Shown in pieces: positions 45,469 through 53,804 of a DNA stretch of 64,000 bases. The first letter of the stretch is position 1. Each line of letters opens with the position of its first letter. The translations under genes and the position numbers were made by a program. The notes beneath the pieces are model-generated. The model was not told where the DNA came from and did not search any database. It worked only from the letters and a program-made list of their open reading frames with translations. The stretch comes from Actinacidiphila epipremni (GTDB lineage Bacteria; Actinomycetota; Actinomycetes; Streptomycetales; Streptomycetaceae), in the NCBI RefSeq assembly GCF_012034175.1, contig NZ_JAATEJ010000020.1:62001-126000 (forward strand), in the 5' to 3' direction.

Positions 45469-46347
45469 TCATGGGTGCGGGGCGGCGCGCAGCCGGCCGG
45501 CCGAGGCGACCGTGGCGGCGGCCTCGCGCTCGCCGAGGCCGGTGTGCACCGCCGCCGTCACCAGCGCCGGCGCGAGCGCGTCGCCGATACCGGCGTCGTA
45601 GGCGCGGCAGGCGGCCCAGAAGAGCCGTCCGTTGCGCTCTCCTTCGTGTGAATCCAGCACGAAGCGCACCAGGGCCGCGGCCCGCTTCTCGGCGGGGTGC
45701 CGCGGCCCCGCCGCGTGCCGGGGCTGCCGCTCCCCGGGCGGTACGGGTGGCGCGGCCAGCCGCAGCAGGGCGGCGGGCGCGGCGGCCAGCGGGGCGTCGG
45801 CGGAGCCGGGCGCGAGCAGGTAGCGGCCGGCCAGGGTGCGCGAGCCGGGGCCGACGACGTAGCCGCCCTCGCCGCGTATGTCGATGCCGGGTGCGAGCCG
45901 GCCCACCGAGTTGGGCACCGGCCCCGGCGCCGTCATCCACAGGTGCCGCCCGCCGCTGGGGGTCAGCACGGTGACGGTCTCCGGCAGCGTGAAGCCGTGC
46001 TCGGCGGCCAGGGAGCGCAGCGCGCCGACGCCGTCCCGCCCGTGCTTGACGTCGAGGTCCACCCCGATCAGGTGGTGCGGCCCCCGGCCGCAGGCCACCC
46101 CGTAGCCGGTGGCCCAGGGCGCGACGGCGAACAGCGCCCGTATCCGGGCGGGATCGGTCGTCGCGTCGTGGACGCCGTGGCCGGGGCCGCCGCACTCGCC
46201 GCGGCACACTCCCGCCGAGCGGGGCTCGTCGCGGTGCGGGGAGCGCACCGCGGGCAGCTTGGTGCGCGAGAGCGGGATGACGGGCAGGCCGCGGGCGGCG
46301 GTGAGCAGGGCCGCGTGCAGTGCCCGGGTGTGGTCGGGGCGTGGCAT
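45469..46347 (-). CDS. Prim-pol domain protein (bifunctional DNA primase/polymerase fold), SOS-boxed
   Basis: This 292-residue protein consists of the archaeo-eukaryotic-primase-like prim-pol domain. Key parts are the catalytic acids in HLIGVDLDVKHGRDGV, the GRHLWMTAPG strand with conserved His, and GIDIRGEGGYVVGPGS. The C-terminal ~90 residues are a helical extension with no helicase domain. Such proteins occur in plasmids and phages and as stand-alone repair or damage-tolerance polymerases. ATG 46347 is preferred because AGGGAG lies 6 bases upstream; GTG 46386 would add 13 residues but overlaps its own GAGGAG. A perfect LexA-type box lies 19 bp upstream of the ATG, so induction by DNA damage is predicted. 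Confidence 0.82.
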   Translation of the reverse strand: MPRPDHTRALHAALLTAARGLPVIPLSRTKLPAVRSPHRDEPRSAGVCRGECGGPGHGVHDATTDPARIRALFAVAPWATGYGVACGRGPHHLIGVDLDVKHGRDGVGALRSLAAEHGFTLPETVTVLTPSGGRHLWMTAPGPVPNSVGRLAPGIDIRGEGGYVVGPGSRTLAGRYLLAPGSADAPLAAAPAALLRLAAPPVPPGERQPRHAAGPRHPAEKRAAALVRFVLDSHEGERNGRLFWAACRAYDAGIGDALAPALVTAAVHTGLGEREAAATVASAGRLRAAPHP

Positions 46348-46365
46348 GGCCTGCTCCCTGGGGTT

Positions 46366-46379
46366 CGAACGCGTGTTCG
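46366..46379. promoter_or_regulatory. LexA (SOS) box
   Basis: CGAACGCGTGTTCG is an exact match to the actinobacterial 14-bp LexA palindrome CGAAC-N4-GTTCG. It lies 19 bp upstream of the prim-pol start codon (46347, minus strand) and 148 bp upstream of the divergent Bax-inhibitor-like gene, so the prim-pol gene is the likely target. Confidence 0.8.
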
Positions 46380-46527
46380 TCTGCACTCCTCAGTGATACC
46401 GCGCCCAGGCCCGGCCGTCCACCACGTATCGCCGCCGCGTTCGAACGGGCCGTGCGCGGGAAGGCTGGTTTTTTGCCAAGCCATTACTCTTGACGCAGAG
46501 CCGCGCACGCGGCCTTGGAGGAGTGAC

Positions 46528-47403
46528 ATGAGGAGCAGCAACCCGGTCTTCTCCCGGCGGGGGTTCACCCGCGGGAACGACTACGCCGGCTTCGAGACGG
46601 CCGGCGCGCGTGGCGGGACCCCGTACGGCGGCGCCGGCGGCAACCCCTACGCGCAGGCGCCGCGCAATCCGTACGACGACCCGCGGTCCCGCTCCGACCA
46701 GCAACTGGAGGAGATGTACGCGGCGCCGGCCGCGAGTCCCGCGCAGACCGGCCGGATGACGATCGACGACGTCGTGACGCGCACCGGCATCACGCTCACC
46801 ACCGTGGCCGTCGGCGCGGTCCTGGGCTGGGTCGCACTGCCCGACAACTACGGCCTGGCAGTGGGCGCGGCGCTGATCGCGTTCGTGCTGGCCATGGTGC
46901 AGGCGTTCAAGCGCACCCCCGTACCCGCGCTGATCCTCGGCTACGCCGCCTTCGAGGGCGTCTTCCTCGGGGTGCTCAGCCGGATCTACAACGAGGCGTG
47001 GCAGGGCGCCCCGGTGCAGGCGGTGCTGGGCACGATGGCGGTCTTCGCCGGCATGCTCGTCGCCTACCGGGCGCGCATCATCCGGGTGACGGCCCGCTAC
47101 CAGCGCATCGGCATGGCCGTCGCGATCGGCTTCGTGCTGGCGATGGTGGTCAACCTGCTCTTCGCCGCCTTCGGCGGCTCCGACACCCTGGGCCTGCGCA
47201 CCGGCGCCCTCGGCATCGTCTTCTGCCTGCTGGGCATCGGGCTCGGCGCGTTCTTCCTCTCCCTGGACTTCAAGCGGGTCGAGGACGGCATCCGGGGCGG
47301 GGCCCCGCGCCAGGAGTCGTGGCTGGCCGCCTTCGGGCTGACGCTGTCGCTGGTGTGGATCTACCTGGAGCTGCTGCGGCTGATCGCGATCCTGCGCGAC
47401 TGA
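46528..47403 (+). CDS. Bax inhibitor-1/YccA family membrane protein
   Basis: This 291-residue membrane protein has a ~70-residue Gly/Tyr/Pro-rich cytoplasmic N-terminus (NPVFSRRGFTRGNDYAGF, YGGAGGNPYAQAPRNPYDDP). Seven hydrophobic segments from residue ~85 follow, ending in VWIYLELLRLIAILRD, a typical BI-1/TMBIM C-terminus. Bacterial relatives are pH-dependent calcium leak channels, so ion homeostasis is inferred. GGAGGAG precedes ATG 46528. A bidirectional hairpin terminator follows at 47441. Confidence 0.9.
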   Translation: MRSSNPVFSRRGFTRGNDYAGFETAGARGGTPYGGAGGNPYAQAPRNPYDDPRSRSDQQLEEMYAAPAASPAQTGRMTIDDVVTRTGITLTTVAVGAVLGWVALPDNYGLAVGAALIAFVLAMVQAFKRTPVPALILGYAAFEGVFLGVLSRIYNEAWQGAPVQAVLGTMAVFAGMLVAYRARIIRVTARYQRIGMAVAIGFVLAMVVNLLFAAFGGSDTLGLRTGALGIVFCLLGIGLGAFFLSLDFKRVEDGIRGGAPRQESWLAAFGLTLSLVWIYLELLRLIAILRD

Positions 47404-47440
47404 CGCGACTGAGCGACTGCCGCGGCTGACGCGCCTTATG

Positions 47441-47487
47441 CGCCGACGGGCTGCCCGGAAGCACCGCTTCCCGGCAGCCCGTCGGCG
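47441..47487. terminator. Bidirectional terminator between convergent genes
   Basis: Stem arms 47441-47462 and 47466-47487 pair over 22 bp with a single C-C mismatch and a three-base loop. It serves both the BI-1 family gene and the DUF4287 gene. Confidence 0.85.
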
Positions 47488-47508
47488 TCGTGCGGGGCGG
47501 TGCGGTGG

Positions 47509-47742
47509 TCAGAGCAGATTGCGCGCGGCCCGGCGCAGGTCGTACTCGTGGGCGATGGCCTTGGCGTGGCCATAGGAGAGGTCGTGCTCGCTGCGCAGCC
47601 AGCTGACCTTCTCGTCGAAGCGGAAGAATGCGGGGCCGTCGGCGAGGGCGCTCATCCATTCGCTGACCTCGCGGCCGGTGCAGTGCGGGATGCGGTCGAG
47701 CAGTTGCCGGTGGGTTTCCTCGGAGAAGTGCGTAGCGGACAT
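47509..47742 (-). CDS. DUF4287 small protein
   Basis: This 77-residue cytoplasmic protein matches DUF4287. RIPHCTGREVSEWMSALADGP and a helix ending SYGHAKAIAHEYDLRRAARN are the recognisable blocks of this small helical domain, often found alone or in proteins annotated as uncharacterised. GGAGG lies 5 bases before ATG 47742. Function is unknown. Confidence 0.85.
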   Translation of the reverse strand: MSATHFSEETHRQLLDRIPHCTGREVSEWMSALADGPAFFRFDEKVSWLRSEHDLSYGHAKAIAHEYDLRRAARNLL

Positions 47743-47851
47743 CGGCGCCTCCGGTATGTGGTCCGGTCACCCCACCGTGCCCCAGTGGTGGTGCGTTGGC
47801 AACCATCGCGAGGCTCCGGATACGGGTGCGATGCCGACTCCGGTACCCCGG

Positions 47852-47857
47852 TAGGGT
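47852..47857 (+). promoter_or_regulatory. -10 box of a leaderless promoter (47864 gene)
   Basis: TAGGGT ends 6 bases before ATG 47864, at exact leaderless spacing. Confidence 0.45.
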
Positions 47858-47863
47858 CGGGAC

Positions 47864-48184
47864 ATGGCCGAGCGCACCGAAAAGGACGAACTGAGCGCGG
47901 CGGTGGAGCGCCTGGCCGGGCGGCTGCGGTCGCTGTCGCAGCGCAGGCTCCAGGCGGGTGCGGCGGCCACCGGGCTCGAACTGGCCCGCTGGCTGGACCG
48001 CGAGGCCCAACTGCGGGAATTCCCGGGGCGTGAGCCCCATGTCATGCCGGACGAGGGCGTCTTCGTGGTCGGCGACCAACTCTCCCTGGCCGGGCGGGAA
48101 GTGGTCGCCGCGGCGGCCGAGGACCGCGGGCTGCTGGCCGAGGCGCGGCAGCGGGTGGCGGAGGCGGCCCGCGCGGTCGGCTGA
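47864..48184 (+). CDS. Conserved small helical protein of unknown function
   Basis: This 106-residue charged, Ala-rich protein is largely helical. A leading segment (TEKDELSAAVERLAGRLRSLSQRRLQAGAAATGLELARWLDREAQLRE) could form a coiled coil, followed by a loop (EFPGREPHVMPDEGVFVVGDQLSLAG) and a last helix. No domain is recognised. The coding bias is native, and leaderless expression is predicted from TAGGGT six bases before ATG. Confidence 0.65.
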   Translation: MAERTEKDELSAAVERLAGRLRSLSQRRLQAGAAATGLELARWLDREAQLREFPGREPHVMPDEGVFVVGDQLSLAGREVVAAAAEDRGLLAEARQRVAEAARAVG

Positions 48185-48273
48185 ACCATGGGCCGAGCCT
48201 TCGGGCTGCGCGGCGGGGCGTGCCCGGCGGGGCGCCCGGGCTCAGGCGCTCGGCGGCTCGGCGGCTCGCCGGC

Positions 48274-49101
48274 TCAGAGGGAGGCGACGACCCGGTCGGC
48301 CAGCACGTACACGCTCTCCTCGCCGAAGGCGAAGGTCAGCGCGTACGCCCCGGCTATCGCGGAGCCGCCGCGCAGGACGGGTACGTCACCGCGGTCCAGC
48401 GCGTCCGACAGCCGCAGCGCGGTTTCGCGGTGGCCCGGCGTCATGCACAGCGTCGTGCCGTCGGCGAAGACGTAGACGTCCAGGGTGCCCAGCGGACCGG
48501 GCCGGACGTCGGAGAGCGGGATACGGCCGTCGGCGAGGTCGGCGAGCCGGTCGGCGGTCTGGTCCGGCGAGGCCACGACCGGCGAGGGTGCGAAGTCCGG
48601 GCCGGACGGGTGCGGGATGGTGCCGGGCGCGGGCAGCGCCGCCTCGGGCGCCTCGGCGGCCTCGGTCTCCCGCCCCTCCCGGCCGGCCTCGACACCCGCG
48701 TCCAGGCCGTCGTACGCGGCGTCCAGGCCCGCGAAGTCGGCCTGCCGGGGCAGGAAGGGCAGCACGGGCGGCACCTCGTAGTCGCCGCCCGCGGGCGGGC
48801 CGTCGGCGGCGCCGTACAGGCCGCGCAGCAGAGGGCTGTCACCGGCGGTCTCGCGGGCCTCCTGCTCGGCCCAGAAGGCACGGGCCTCGGCCAGTTCCCG
48901 CTCGCGCTCGTCGGCCAGGGCGCCGGCCACGGCGGCCCGCAGCTCGGACGCGTCGCGCTGGCCCGGGAGGCGCAGTCCCGCCAGGTCCTCGCGCAGCGCG
49001 GCCAGTTCGCGCCGCACACCGCGGGCGGAGGCGAAGGCGGCGGAACCGGCCACCACGGCGAAACCTGCGGCGACCAGCAGGACGGTGAAGTTGGCACTCA
49101 C
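48274..49101 (-). CDS. Single-pass membrane protein of unknown function
   Basis: This is a 275-residue protein. One N-terminal membrane helix (ANFTVLLVAAGFAVVAGSAAFASA) is followed by a charged helical stretch (residues ~25-80, coiled-coil-like), a Pro/Ala-rich middle, and a C-terminal ~90-residue globular part (DQTADRLADLADGRIPLSDVRPGPLGTLDVYVFADGTTLCMTPG...). GTG 49101 (VSANFTV) is preferred, with GGGAGA upstream; the longer reading from 49140 adds 13 unlikely residues. No family is recognised. Confidence 0.65.
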   Translation of the reverse strand: MSANFTVLLVAAGFAVVAGSAAFASARGVRRELAALREDLAGLRLPGQRDASELRAAVAGALADERERELAEARAFWAEQEARETAGDSPLLRGLYGAADGPPAGGDYEVPPVLPFLPRQADFAGLDAAYDGLDAGVEAGREGRETEAAEAPEAALPAPGTIPHPSGPDFAPSPVVASPDQTADRLADLADGRIPLSDVRPGPLGTLDVYVFADGTTLCMTPGHRETALRLSDALDRGDVPVLRGGSAIAGAYALTFAFGEESVYVLADRVVASL

Positions 49102-49208
49102 TGACGTTCTCCCGACTGACGCGACCCGAGCATTGCCCACGAGAGCAGTGGACGAAACTTTCCCCTCACATCACTGTGCCGGTAAACCCCTGGCCCCCGC
49201 AGTACGGA

Positions 49209-49220
49209 AAGTCATGACTT
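49209..49220. promoter_or_regulatory. 12-bp perfect palindrome
   Basis: AAGTCATGACTT stands out as an AT-rich palindrome about 108 bp upstream of the gene starting at 49101 (minus strand). It is a possible operator. Confidence 0.3.
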
Positions 49221-49280
49221 GGGTGGGTACGGAAGTCTGCCGGGAATACGCGAGGGCGCCCTGACCTGGGTAAATGCAGA

Positions 49281-49310
49281 GCCCCCGGGAGAAAACCACA
49301 TCCCGGGGGC
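49281..49310 (-). terminator. Hairpin terminator after thiolase
   Basis: GCCCCCGGGA (49281-49290) pairs perfectly with TCCCGGGGGC (49301-49310) across a 10-base A-rich loop, 58 bp beyond the thiolase stop codon. Confidence 0.75.
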
Positions 49311-49368
49311 AATGTGGTTGCGACATACGTCACAACCGCGCGTCAGGAAACCGGCCGGCGCCGGGGCG

Positions 49369-50589
49369 TCACGAGAGCCGTTCGAGCACCATGGCCATGC
49401 CCTGGCCGCCGCCCACGCACATGGTCTCCAGGCCGAACTGCTTGTCGTGGAACTGCAGGCTGTTGATGAGCGTGCCGGTGATGCGCGCGCCGGTCATCCC
49501 GAAGGGGTGGCCCACCGCGATGGCGCCGCCGTTCACGTTCAGCCGGTCCAGGTCGATGCCGAGGTCGCGGTAGGACGGGATGACCTGCGCGGCGAAGGCC
49601 TCGTTGATCTCGACCAGGTCGATGTCGCCGATCGCCATCCCGGCCCGCCGCAGCGCCTGCCGCGAGGCCTCCACCGGGCCGTAGCCCATGATCTCGGGGG
49701 ACAGGCCGGAGACCCCGGTGGACACGACCCGGGCCAGCGGTGTGACGCCGAGCTCGCGCGCCTTGGTGTCGGACATGACCACCAGTGCGGCGGCACCGTC
49801 GTTGAGCGGGCAGCAGTTCCCGGCGGTCACCGTGCCGTCGGGCCTGAAGACCGGCTTGAGCGCCTCGACGCCCTCCAGGGTCACTCCCGGCCGCGGGCCG
49901 TCGTCCGCGGCCACCACGGTGCCGTCAGGCAGCGTCACGGGGGTGATCTCGCGCTCCCAGAAGCCGTTCTTGAGCGCCTGCTCGGCCAGGTTCTGCGACC
50001 GCACGCCGAACTCGTCCTGCTCGCGCCGCGTCACGCCCTTGAGCGCCGCCAGGTTCTCGGCCGTCTGCCCCATCGCGATGTACGCGTCCGGCACCTGGCC
50101 GTCCTCGCGCGGGTCGTGCCAGTCCGCGCCGCTGGTCTCGGCCCGCGCGGCGGTGCGCGCGACGGCCTCGTCGAAGAACGGGTTCGCCGTGTCCGGCAGG
50201 GTGTCGGAGTTGCCCTTGACGAAGCGGGAGACCATCTCCACGCCGGCCGAGATGAACACGTCGCCCTCGCCGGCCCTGATCGCGTGCAGCGCCATCCGGG
50301 TGGTCTGCAGCGACGAGGAGCAGTAGCGGGTGATGGTGCAGCCCGGCAGGTGGTCCATGCCCATCCGCACCGCGACGACCCGGCCCAGGTTGAAGCCCTG
50401 CTCGCCGCCGGGCAGGCCGCAGCCCAGCATGAGGTCGTCGATGTCGCGCGGGTCGAGCTGCGGGATCTTGTCCAGCGCGGTCCTGATGACCGTGGCGGCC
50501 AGGTCGTCGGGGCGCAGGTCCTTCAGCGACCCCTTGAAGGCGCGTCCGATGGGGGAACGGGCGGCAGAGACGATGACGGCTTCGGGCAT
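49369..50589 (-). CDS. Acetyl-CoA acetyltransferase / 3-ketoacyl-CoA thiolase
   Basis: This 406-residue thiolase either condenses two acetyl-CoA or splits 3-ketoacyl-CoA. The nucleophile C90 is in ITRYCSSSLQTT. The active-site His lies in INEAFAAQ...NVNGGAIAVGHPFGMTGAR and the second Cys in MCVGGGQGMAMVLE. Overall sequence and length favour the FadA/degradative or general acetyl-CoA acetyltransferase group. ATG 50589 has GGAGTGC upstream. It precedes a hairpin terminator and follows the SGNH hydrolase gene with a 229-bp gap, so it may have its own promoter. Confidence 0.94.
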   Translation of the reverse strand: MPEAVIVSAARSPIGRAFKGSLKDLRPDDLAATVIRTALDKIPQLDPRDIDDLMLGCGLPGGEQGFNLGRVVAVRMGMDHLPGCTITRYCSSSLQTTRMALHAIRAGEGDVFISAGVEMVSRFVKGNSDTLPDTANPFFDEAVARTAARAETSGADWHDPREDGQVPDAYIAMGQTAENLAALKGVTRREQDEFGVRSQNLAEQALKNGFWEREITPVTLPDGTVVAADDGPRPGVTLEGVEALKPVFRPDGTVTAGNCCPLNDGAAALVVMSDTKARELGVTPLARVVSTGVSGLSPEIMGYGPVEASRQALRRAGMAIGDIDLVEINEAFAAQVIPSYRDLGIDLDRLNVNGGAIAVGHPFGMTGARITGTLINSLQFHDKQFGLETMCVGGGQGMAMVLERLS

Positions 50590-50818
50590 CGCGGCACTCC
50601 TCGGCGGGCTGCTGGCTGCTGGCTGCTGGCGGCTGGTCTGCGGACGGCGGGCGGGCCCGGCCGGCGGGTTGCGGCGGCGGGACCCGCTGGAAAGTTACCT
50701 GCGCGTAGCGCGGTGCGTCACGCGGCGGGCGCTGTGATGCGGGCTACTTTCTGAGCGCTTGCTTACCCTCCGATGGTACGCCCGTACCCCGCCACGGCCG
50801 CCGGTACACCGGCCGCCG

Positions 50819-51877
50819 CTACGCCGTCCGGTGCGCGGCGCTCTCCTCCTCGCCGGCCCCGCCCGGGGCGACCGCCGCGCCCTCCCCGTCGTCCAGGGGC
50901 CGCCGCCTGCGCCGCTTGATGAGCGCCCAGCGGCCCCGCGGGCCCGTGGCGGTGTCCCGGGCCGCGGTGACCTCGGTACCGCCCTCGGCTGCCGCCTCCG
51001 CGGCGGCCTGCGCCACCGGCAGGAAGCCCTCGCCGCGGCGCGCGTCGGGCCGCTCGTCGGCCAGCGGCCACAGGCCCAGCGCCGCGCACAGCGTCGGCAG
51101 CACCGCCATCGCGGCCGTCGCGTAGCCCTCCGCCGACGGGTGGTAGTTGTCCGGGCCGAACAGCTCGCGCGGACGCGCCTCGAACTCCGGGCCCAGCAGA
51201 TCGCCCAGCGACACCGTGCGCCCGCCCGCCTCCACCACGGCGATGGTCTGCGCCGCCGCCAGCTGCCGGCTCATCCGGCGGGCCAGCCAGCGCAGCGGCT
51301 GGTAGACCGGCTCGACCGACCCCAGGTCGGGACAGGTGCCCACGACCACCTCCACGCCCGCCGCGCGCAGCCGCCGTACCGCGTCCGACAGCAGCCGTAC
51401 CGAGGTCGCCGGCGGCATGCGGTGGGTGACGTCGTTGGCGCCGATCATGATCACCGCGACGTCCGGCGGCGGCGCCACGGGGTCCAGCACCAGCTCCACC
51501 TGGCGCGGCAGGTCGTCGGACTGCGCCCCCGGCTGTGCCACGTTGACCAGCTGCACCGGCCGCTCCGCGACCGCCGCCAGGCCCGAGGCGAGCAGCGCCC
51601 CCGGGGTCTCCCTGGCCCGGTGCACTCCCTGGCCGGCGGCCGTGGAGTCACCGAGGAAGACCAGCCGCAGCGGCGGCTCGCCCGCCAGGCGCGCGAACGC
51701 CGAGCCGTACCGGCCGTCGGCCCGCGGCGGCACGTCTCCCGAGCCGCCGACCACGCGCTTGGCCAGCCGTACCTCCGTCAGCACCAGACCGACCGCCGCC
51801 CCGCCCAGCAGGCTGATCCCGCCCCCGCCGAACGCCGCCGCGGTCGCGATCCGCCGTGCCACCCTCGCCCTCGACAT
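50819..51877 (-). CDS. Membrane-anchored SGNH/GDSL hydrolase
   Basis: This is a 352-residue esterase-like protein. An N-terminal hydrophobic helix (TAAAFGGGGISLLGGAAVGLVLTEV) anchors or exports it. The SGNH fold has block I LRLVFLGDSTAAGQG (Ser nucleophile), block III VIMIGANDVTH (Asn) and block V DNYHPSAEGYATAA (Asp-x-x-His). The C-terminal ~75 residues are charged and low in complexity (KRRRRRP). The family deacetylates or hydrolyses lipids and polysaccharides; the substrate is unknown. AGGAGGT precedes ATG 51877. It is divergent from cystathionine beta-synthase. Confidence 0.9.
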   Translation of the reverse strand: MSRARVARRIATAAAFGGGGISLLGGAAVGLVLTEVRLAKRVVGGSGDVPPRADGRYGSAFARLAGEPPLRLVFLGDSTAAGQGVHRARETPGALLASGLAAVAERPVQLVNVAQPGAQSDDLPRQVELVLDPVAPPPDVAVIMIGANDVTHRMPPATSVRLLSDAVRRLRAAGVEVVVGTCPDLGSVEPVYQPLRWLARRMSRQLAAAQTIAVVEAGGRTVSLGDLLGPEFEARPRELFGPDNYHPSAEGYATAAMAVLPTLCAALGLWPLADERPDARRGEGFLPVAQAAAEAAAEGGTEVTAARDTATGPRGRWALIKRRRRRPLDDGEGAAVAPGGAGEEESAAHRTA

Positions 51878-52040
51878 CGAGCCGGCTCACCTCCTGTCCA
51901 CTCGTCGGTACATTCTCGTCGTGCCCCACGCGGCGCCTCCGGCAACGTCGGCGGTGCCCGCGACGTCCGTGTTTCACCCTCCCGAGGGCCCCGCACCCTA
52001 GGCTGGCCCCCACCACCACGGAGAACCCGGAGACACTACG

Positions 52041-53429
52041 GTGCAGTTTCACGACTCGATGATCAGCCTCGTCGGCAACACCCCGCTGGTGAGGCTCGGC
52101 AGCGTGACCGAGGGCATCAGGGCTACCGTCCTGGCCAAGGTCGAGTACTTCAACCCCGGCGGCTCGGTCAAGGACCGTATCGCCCTGCGCATGATCGAGG
52201 CCGCCGAGCGCAGCGGCGAACTCAAGCCCGGCGGCACGATCGTGGAGCCCACCTCCGGCAACACCGGCGTGGGCCTGGCCCTGGTCGCCCAGCGCAAGGG
52301 CTACCGCTGCATCTTCGTGTGCCCCGACAAGGTGTCCACCGACAAGATCAATGTACTGCGGGCGTACGGCGCCGAGGTCGTCGTGTGCCCGACGGCCGTC
52401 GACCCCGAGCACCCCGACTCGTACTACAACGTGTCCGACCGCCTGGTGCGCGAGACGCCCAACGCCTGGAAGCCGGACCAGTACAGCAACCCCAACAACC
52501 CGCTGTCCCATTACGAGTCCACCGGGCCGGAGCTGTGGAAGCAGACCGACGGGCGGATCACCCACTTCGTGGCCGGCGTCGGCACCGGCGGCACCATTTC
52601 CGGCACCGGGCGCTACCTCAAGGAGGTCAGCGACGGCCGGGTGCAGGTGGTCGGCGCGGACCCGGAGGGCTCGGTCTACAGCGGCGGCTCCGGGCGGCCG
52701 TACCTGGTGGAGGGTGTCGGCGAGGACTTCTGGCCCGAGGCGTACGACCGGGGTGTCGCCGACGAGATCGTGGCCGTCTCCGACAAGGACTCCTTCCAGA
52801 TGACCCGGCGGCTGGCCCGCGAGGAGGGCCTGCTGGTCGGCGGGTCGTGCGGGATGGCGGTCGTGGCGGCGCTGAAGGTCGCCGAGCGGCTCGGCCCGGA
52901 CGACGTGGTCGTGGTGCTGCTGCCCGACAGCGGGCGTGGCTACATGTCGAAGATCTTCAGCGACGAGTGGATGAGCTCGCACGGCTTCCTCGACGAGGGG
53001 GAGGGCGAGGCGCGCGTCGCGGACGTCCTCGCGCACAAGGAGGGCGACCTGCCGCAACTGGTGCACATGCACCCCGACGAGACGGTCGGCCAGGCCATCG
53101 ACGTGCTGCGCGAGTACGGCGTGTCGCAGATGCCCGTCGTCAAGCCCGGCGCCGGGCACCCGGACGTGATGGCCGCCGAGGTCGTGGGCTCGGTCGTGGA
53201 GCGCGACCTGCTGCACGCGCTGTTCACCAAGAAGGCCACGCTGGAGGACCCGCTCGACAAGCACATGTGCCCGCCGCTGCCGCAGGTCGGCTCCGGTGAG
53301 CCGGTCGCCGACCTGATGACGGTGCTGGAGGCGGCGGACGCCGCGATCGTGCTGGTCGAGGGCAAGCCGACCGGCGTCGTCAGCCGGCAGGACCTGCTGG
53401 CCTTCCTCGCCGCCCACGGCGGCGCCTGA
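52041..53429 (+). CDS. cbs: Cystathionine beta-synthase
   Basis: This 462-residue PLP enzyme condenses serine and homocysteine to cystathionine in transsulfuration. Residues 1-320 are the fold-type II catalytic domain with PLP Lys44 in NPGGSVKDRIA, the SGNTG substrate loop (PTSGNTGVGLAL) and GTGGTISGTGRYL phosphate-binding loop. Residues ~335-462 carry two CBS domains (VHMHPDETVGQAIDVLREYGVSQMPV and VADLMTVLEAADAAIVLVEGKPTGVVSRQDLL), which sense adenosyl ligands. This two-part structure separates it from cysteine synthase. GTG 52041 follows GGAGA; TAGGCT at 51999 is a likely -10. Confidence 0.95.
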   Translation: MQFHDSMISLVGNTPLVRLGSVTEGIRATVLAKVEYFNPGGSVKDRIALRMIEAAERSGELKPGGTIVEPTSGNTGVGLALVAQRKGYRCIFVCPDKVSTDKINVLRAYGAEVVVCPTAVDPEHPDSYYNVSDRLVRETPNAWKPDQYSNPNNPLSHYESTGPELWKQTDGRITHFVAGVGTGGTISGTGRYLKEVSDGRVQVVGADPEGSVYSGGSGRPYLVEGVGEDFWPEAYDRGVADEIVAVSDKDSFQMTRRLAREEGLLVGGSCGMAVVAALKVAERLGPDDVVVVLLPDSGRGYMSKIFSDEWMSSHGFLDEGEGEARVADVLAHKEGDLPQLVHMHPDETVGQAIDVLREYGVSQMPVVKPGAGHPDVMAAEVVGSVVERDLLHALFTKKATLEDPLDKHMCPPLPQVGSGEPVADLMTVLEAADAAIVLVEGKPTGVVSRQDLLAFLAAHGGA

Positions 53430-53804
53430 GCCACCCGGGGCCCGGGTGGGGCCCGGCGGCGGGGATTCGCGGAACTGGTACACCCGCGACACGTCCGCGC
53501 AGCACGGGCTTAACACGCGTCCGGCAGATTGGGGGATGTCGAAAGGGCGGGCGGTACGCCGGCCCGGACGGCACCACACGGCGCCAAGGACTTCCGGAGC
53601 GGCTCCCGGACTCCATGGTGACCCGGACGCGCAAGGCCCGGCCCTGACCCGGCTCGCGTCCCTCGCGGGGACCGCCGTCGTCCCGCCCTCCGGACTCGCT
53701 CCGGGGGTGCGGCGGTCCCCGCGACATCCGTGTGCCCATTGCCCAGGCTCGGCAATGGGCCACGGCGCGGCAATATGCCGCGCCCCGCGCACCCTTCCCG
53801 CCGC
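53430..53804. other. Hairpin-rich convergent intergenic region
   Basis: No gene is supported in these 375 bp. Three strong inverted repeats lie in the right half: arms of 15 bp at 53663-53677 and 53710-53724 enclosing a smaller hairpin; GCCCATTGCC/GGCAATGGGC at 53734-53760; and GGCGCGGCA/TGCCGCGCC at 53764-53784. They can end transcription of both flanking convergent genes, but the amount of structure exceeds what termination needs. The left half has no recognisable element. Confidence 0.6.

Noticed and set aside
46348..46386. Upstream GTG start for the prim-pol gene
   Set aside because: The GTG overlaps its own purine-rich region, whereas ATG 46347 has AGGGAG at 6 bases. The longer form would also place the LexA box inside the coding region.
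46437..46446. Second LexA box
   Set aside because: The sequence has GTTCGAAC but not GAAC-N4-GTTC, so the half-site order and spacing are wrong.
53510..53773. 87-codon minus-strand frame in the convergent spacer
   Set aside because: No ribosome-binding site, no family resemblance, and it crosses three strong hairpins.
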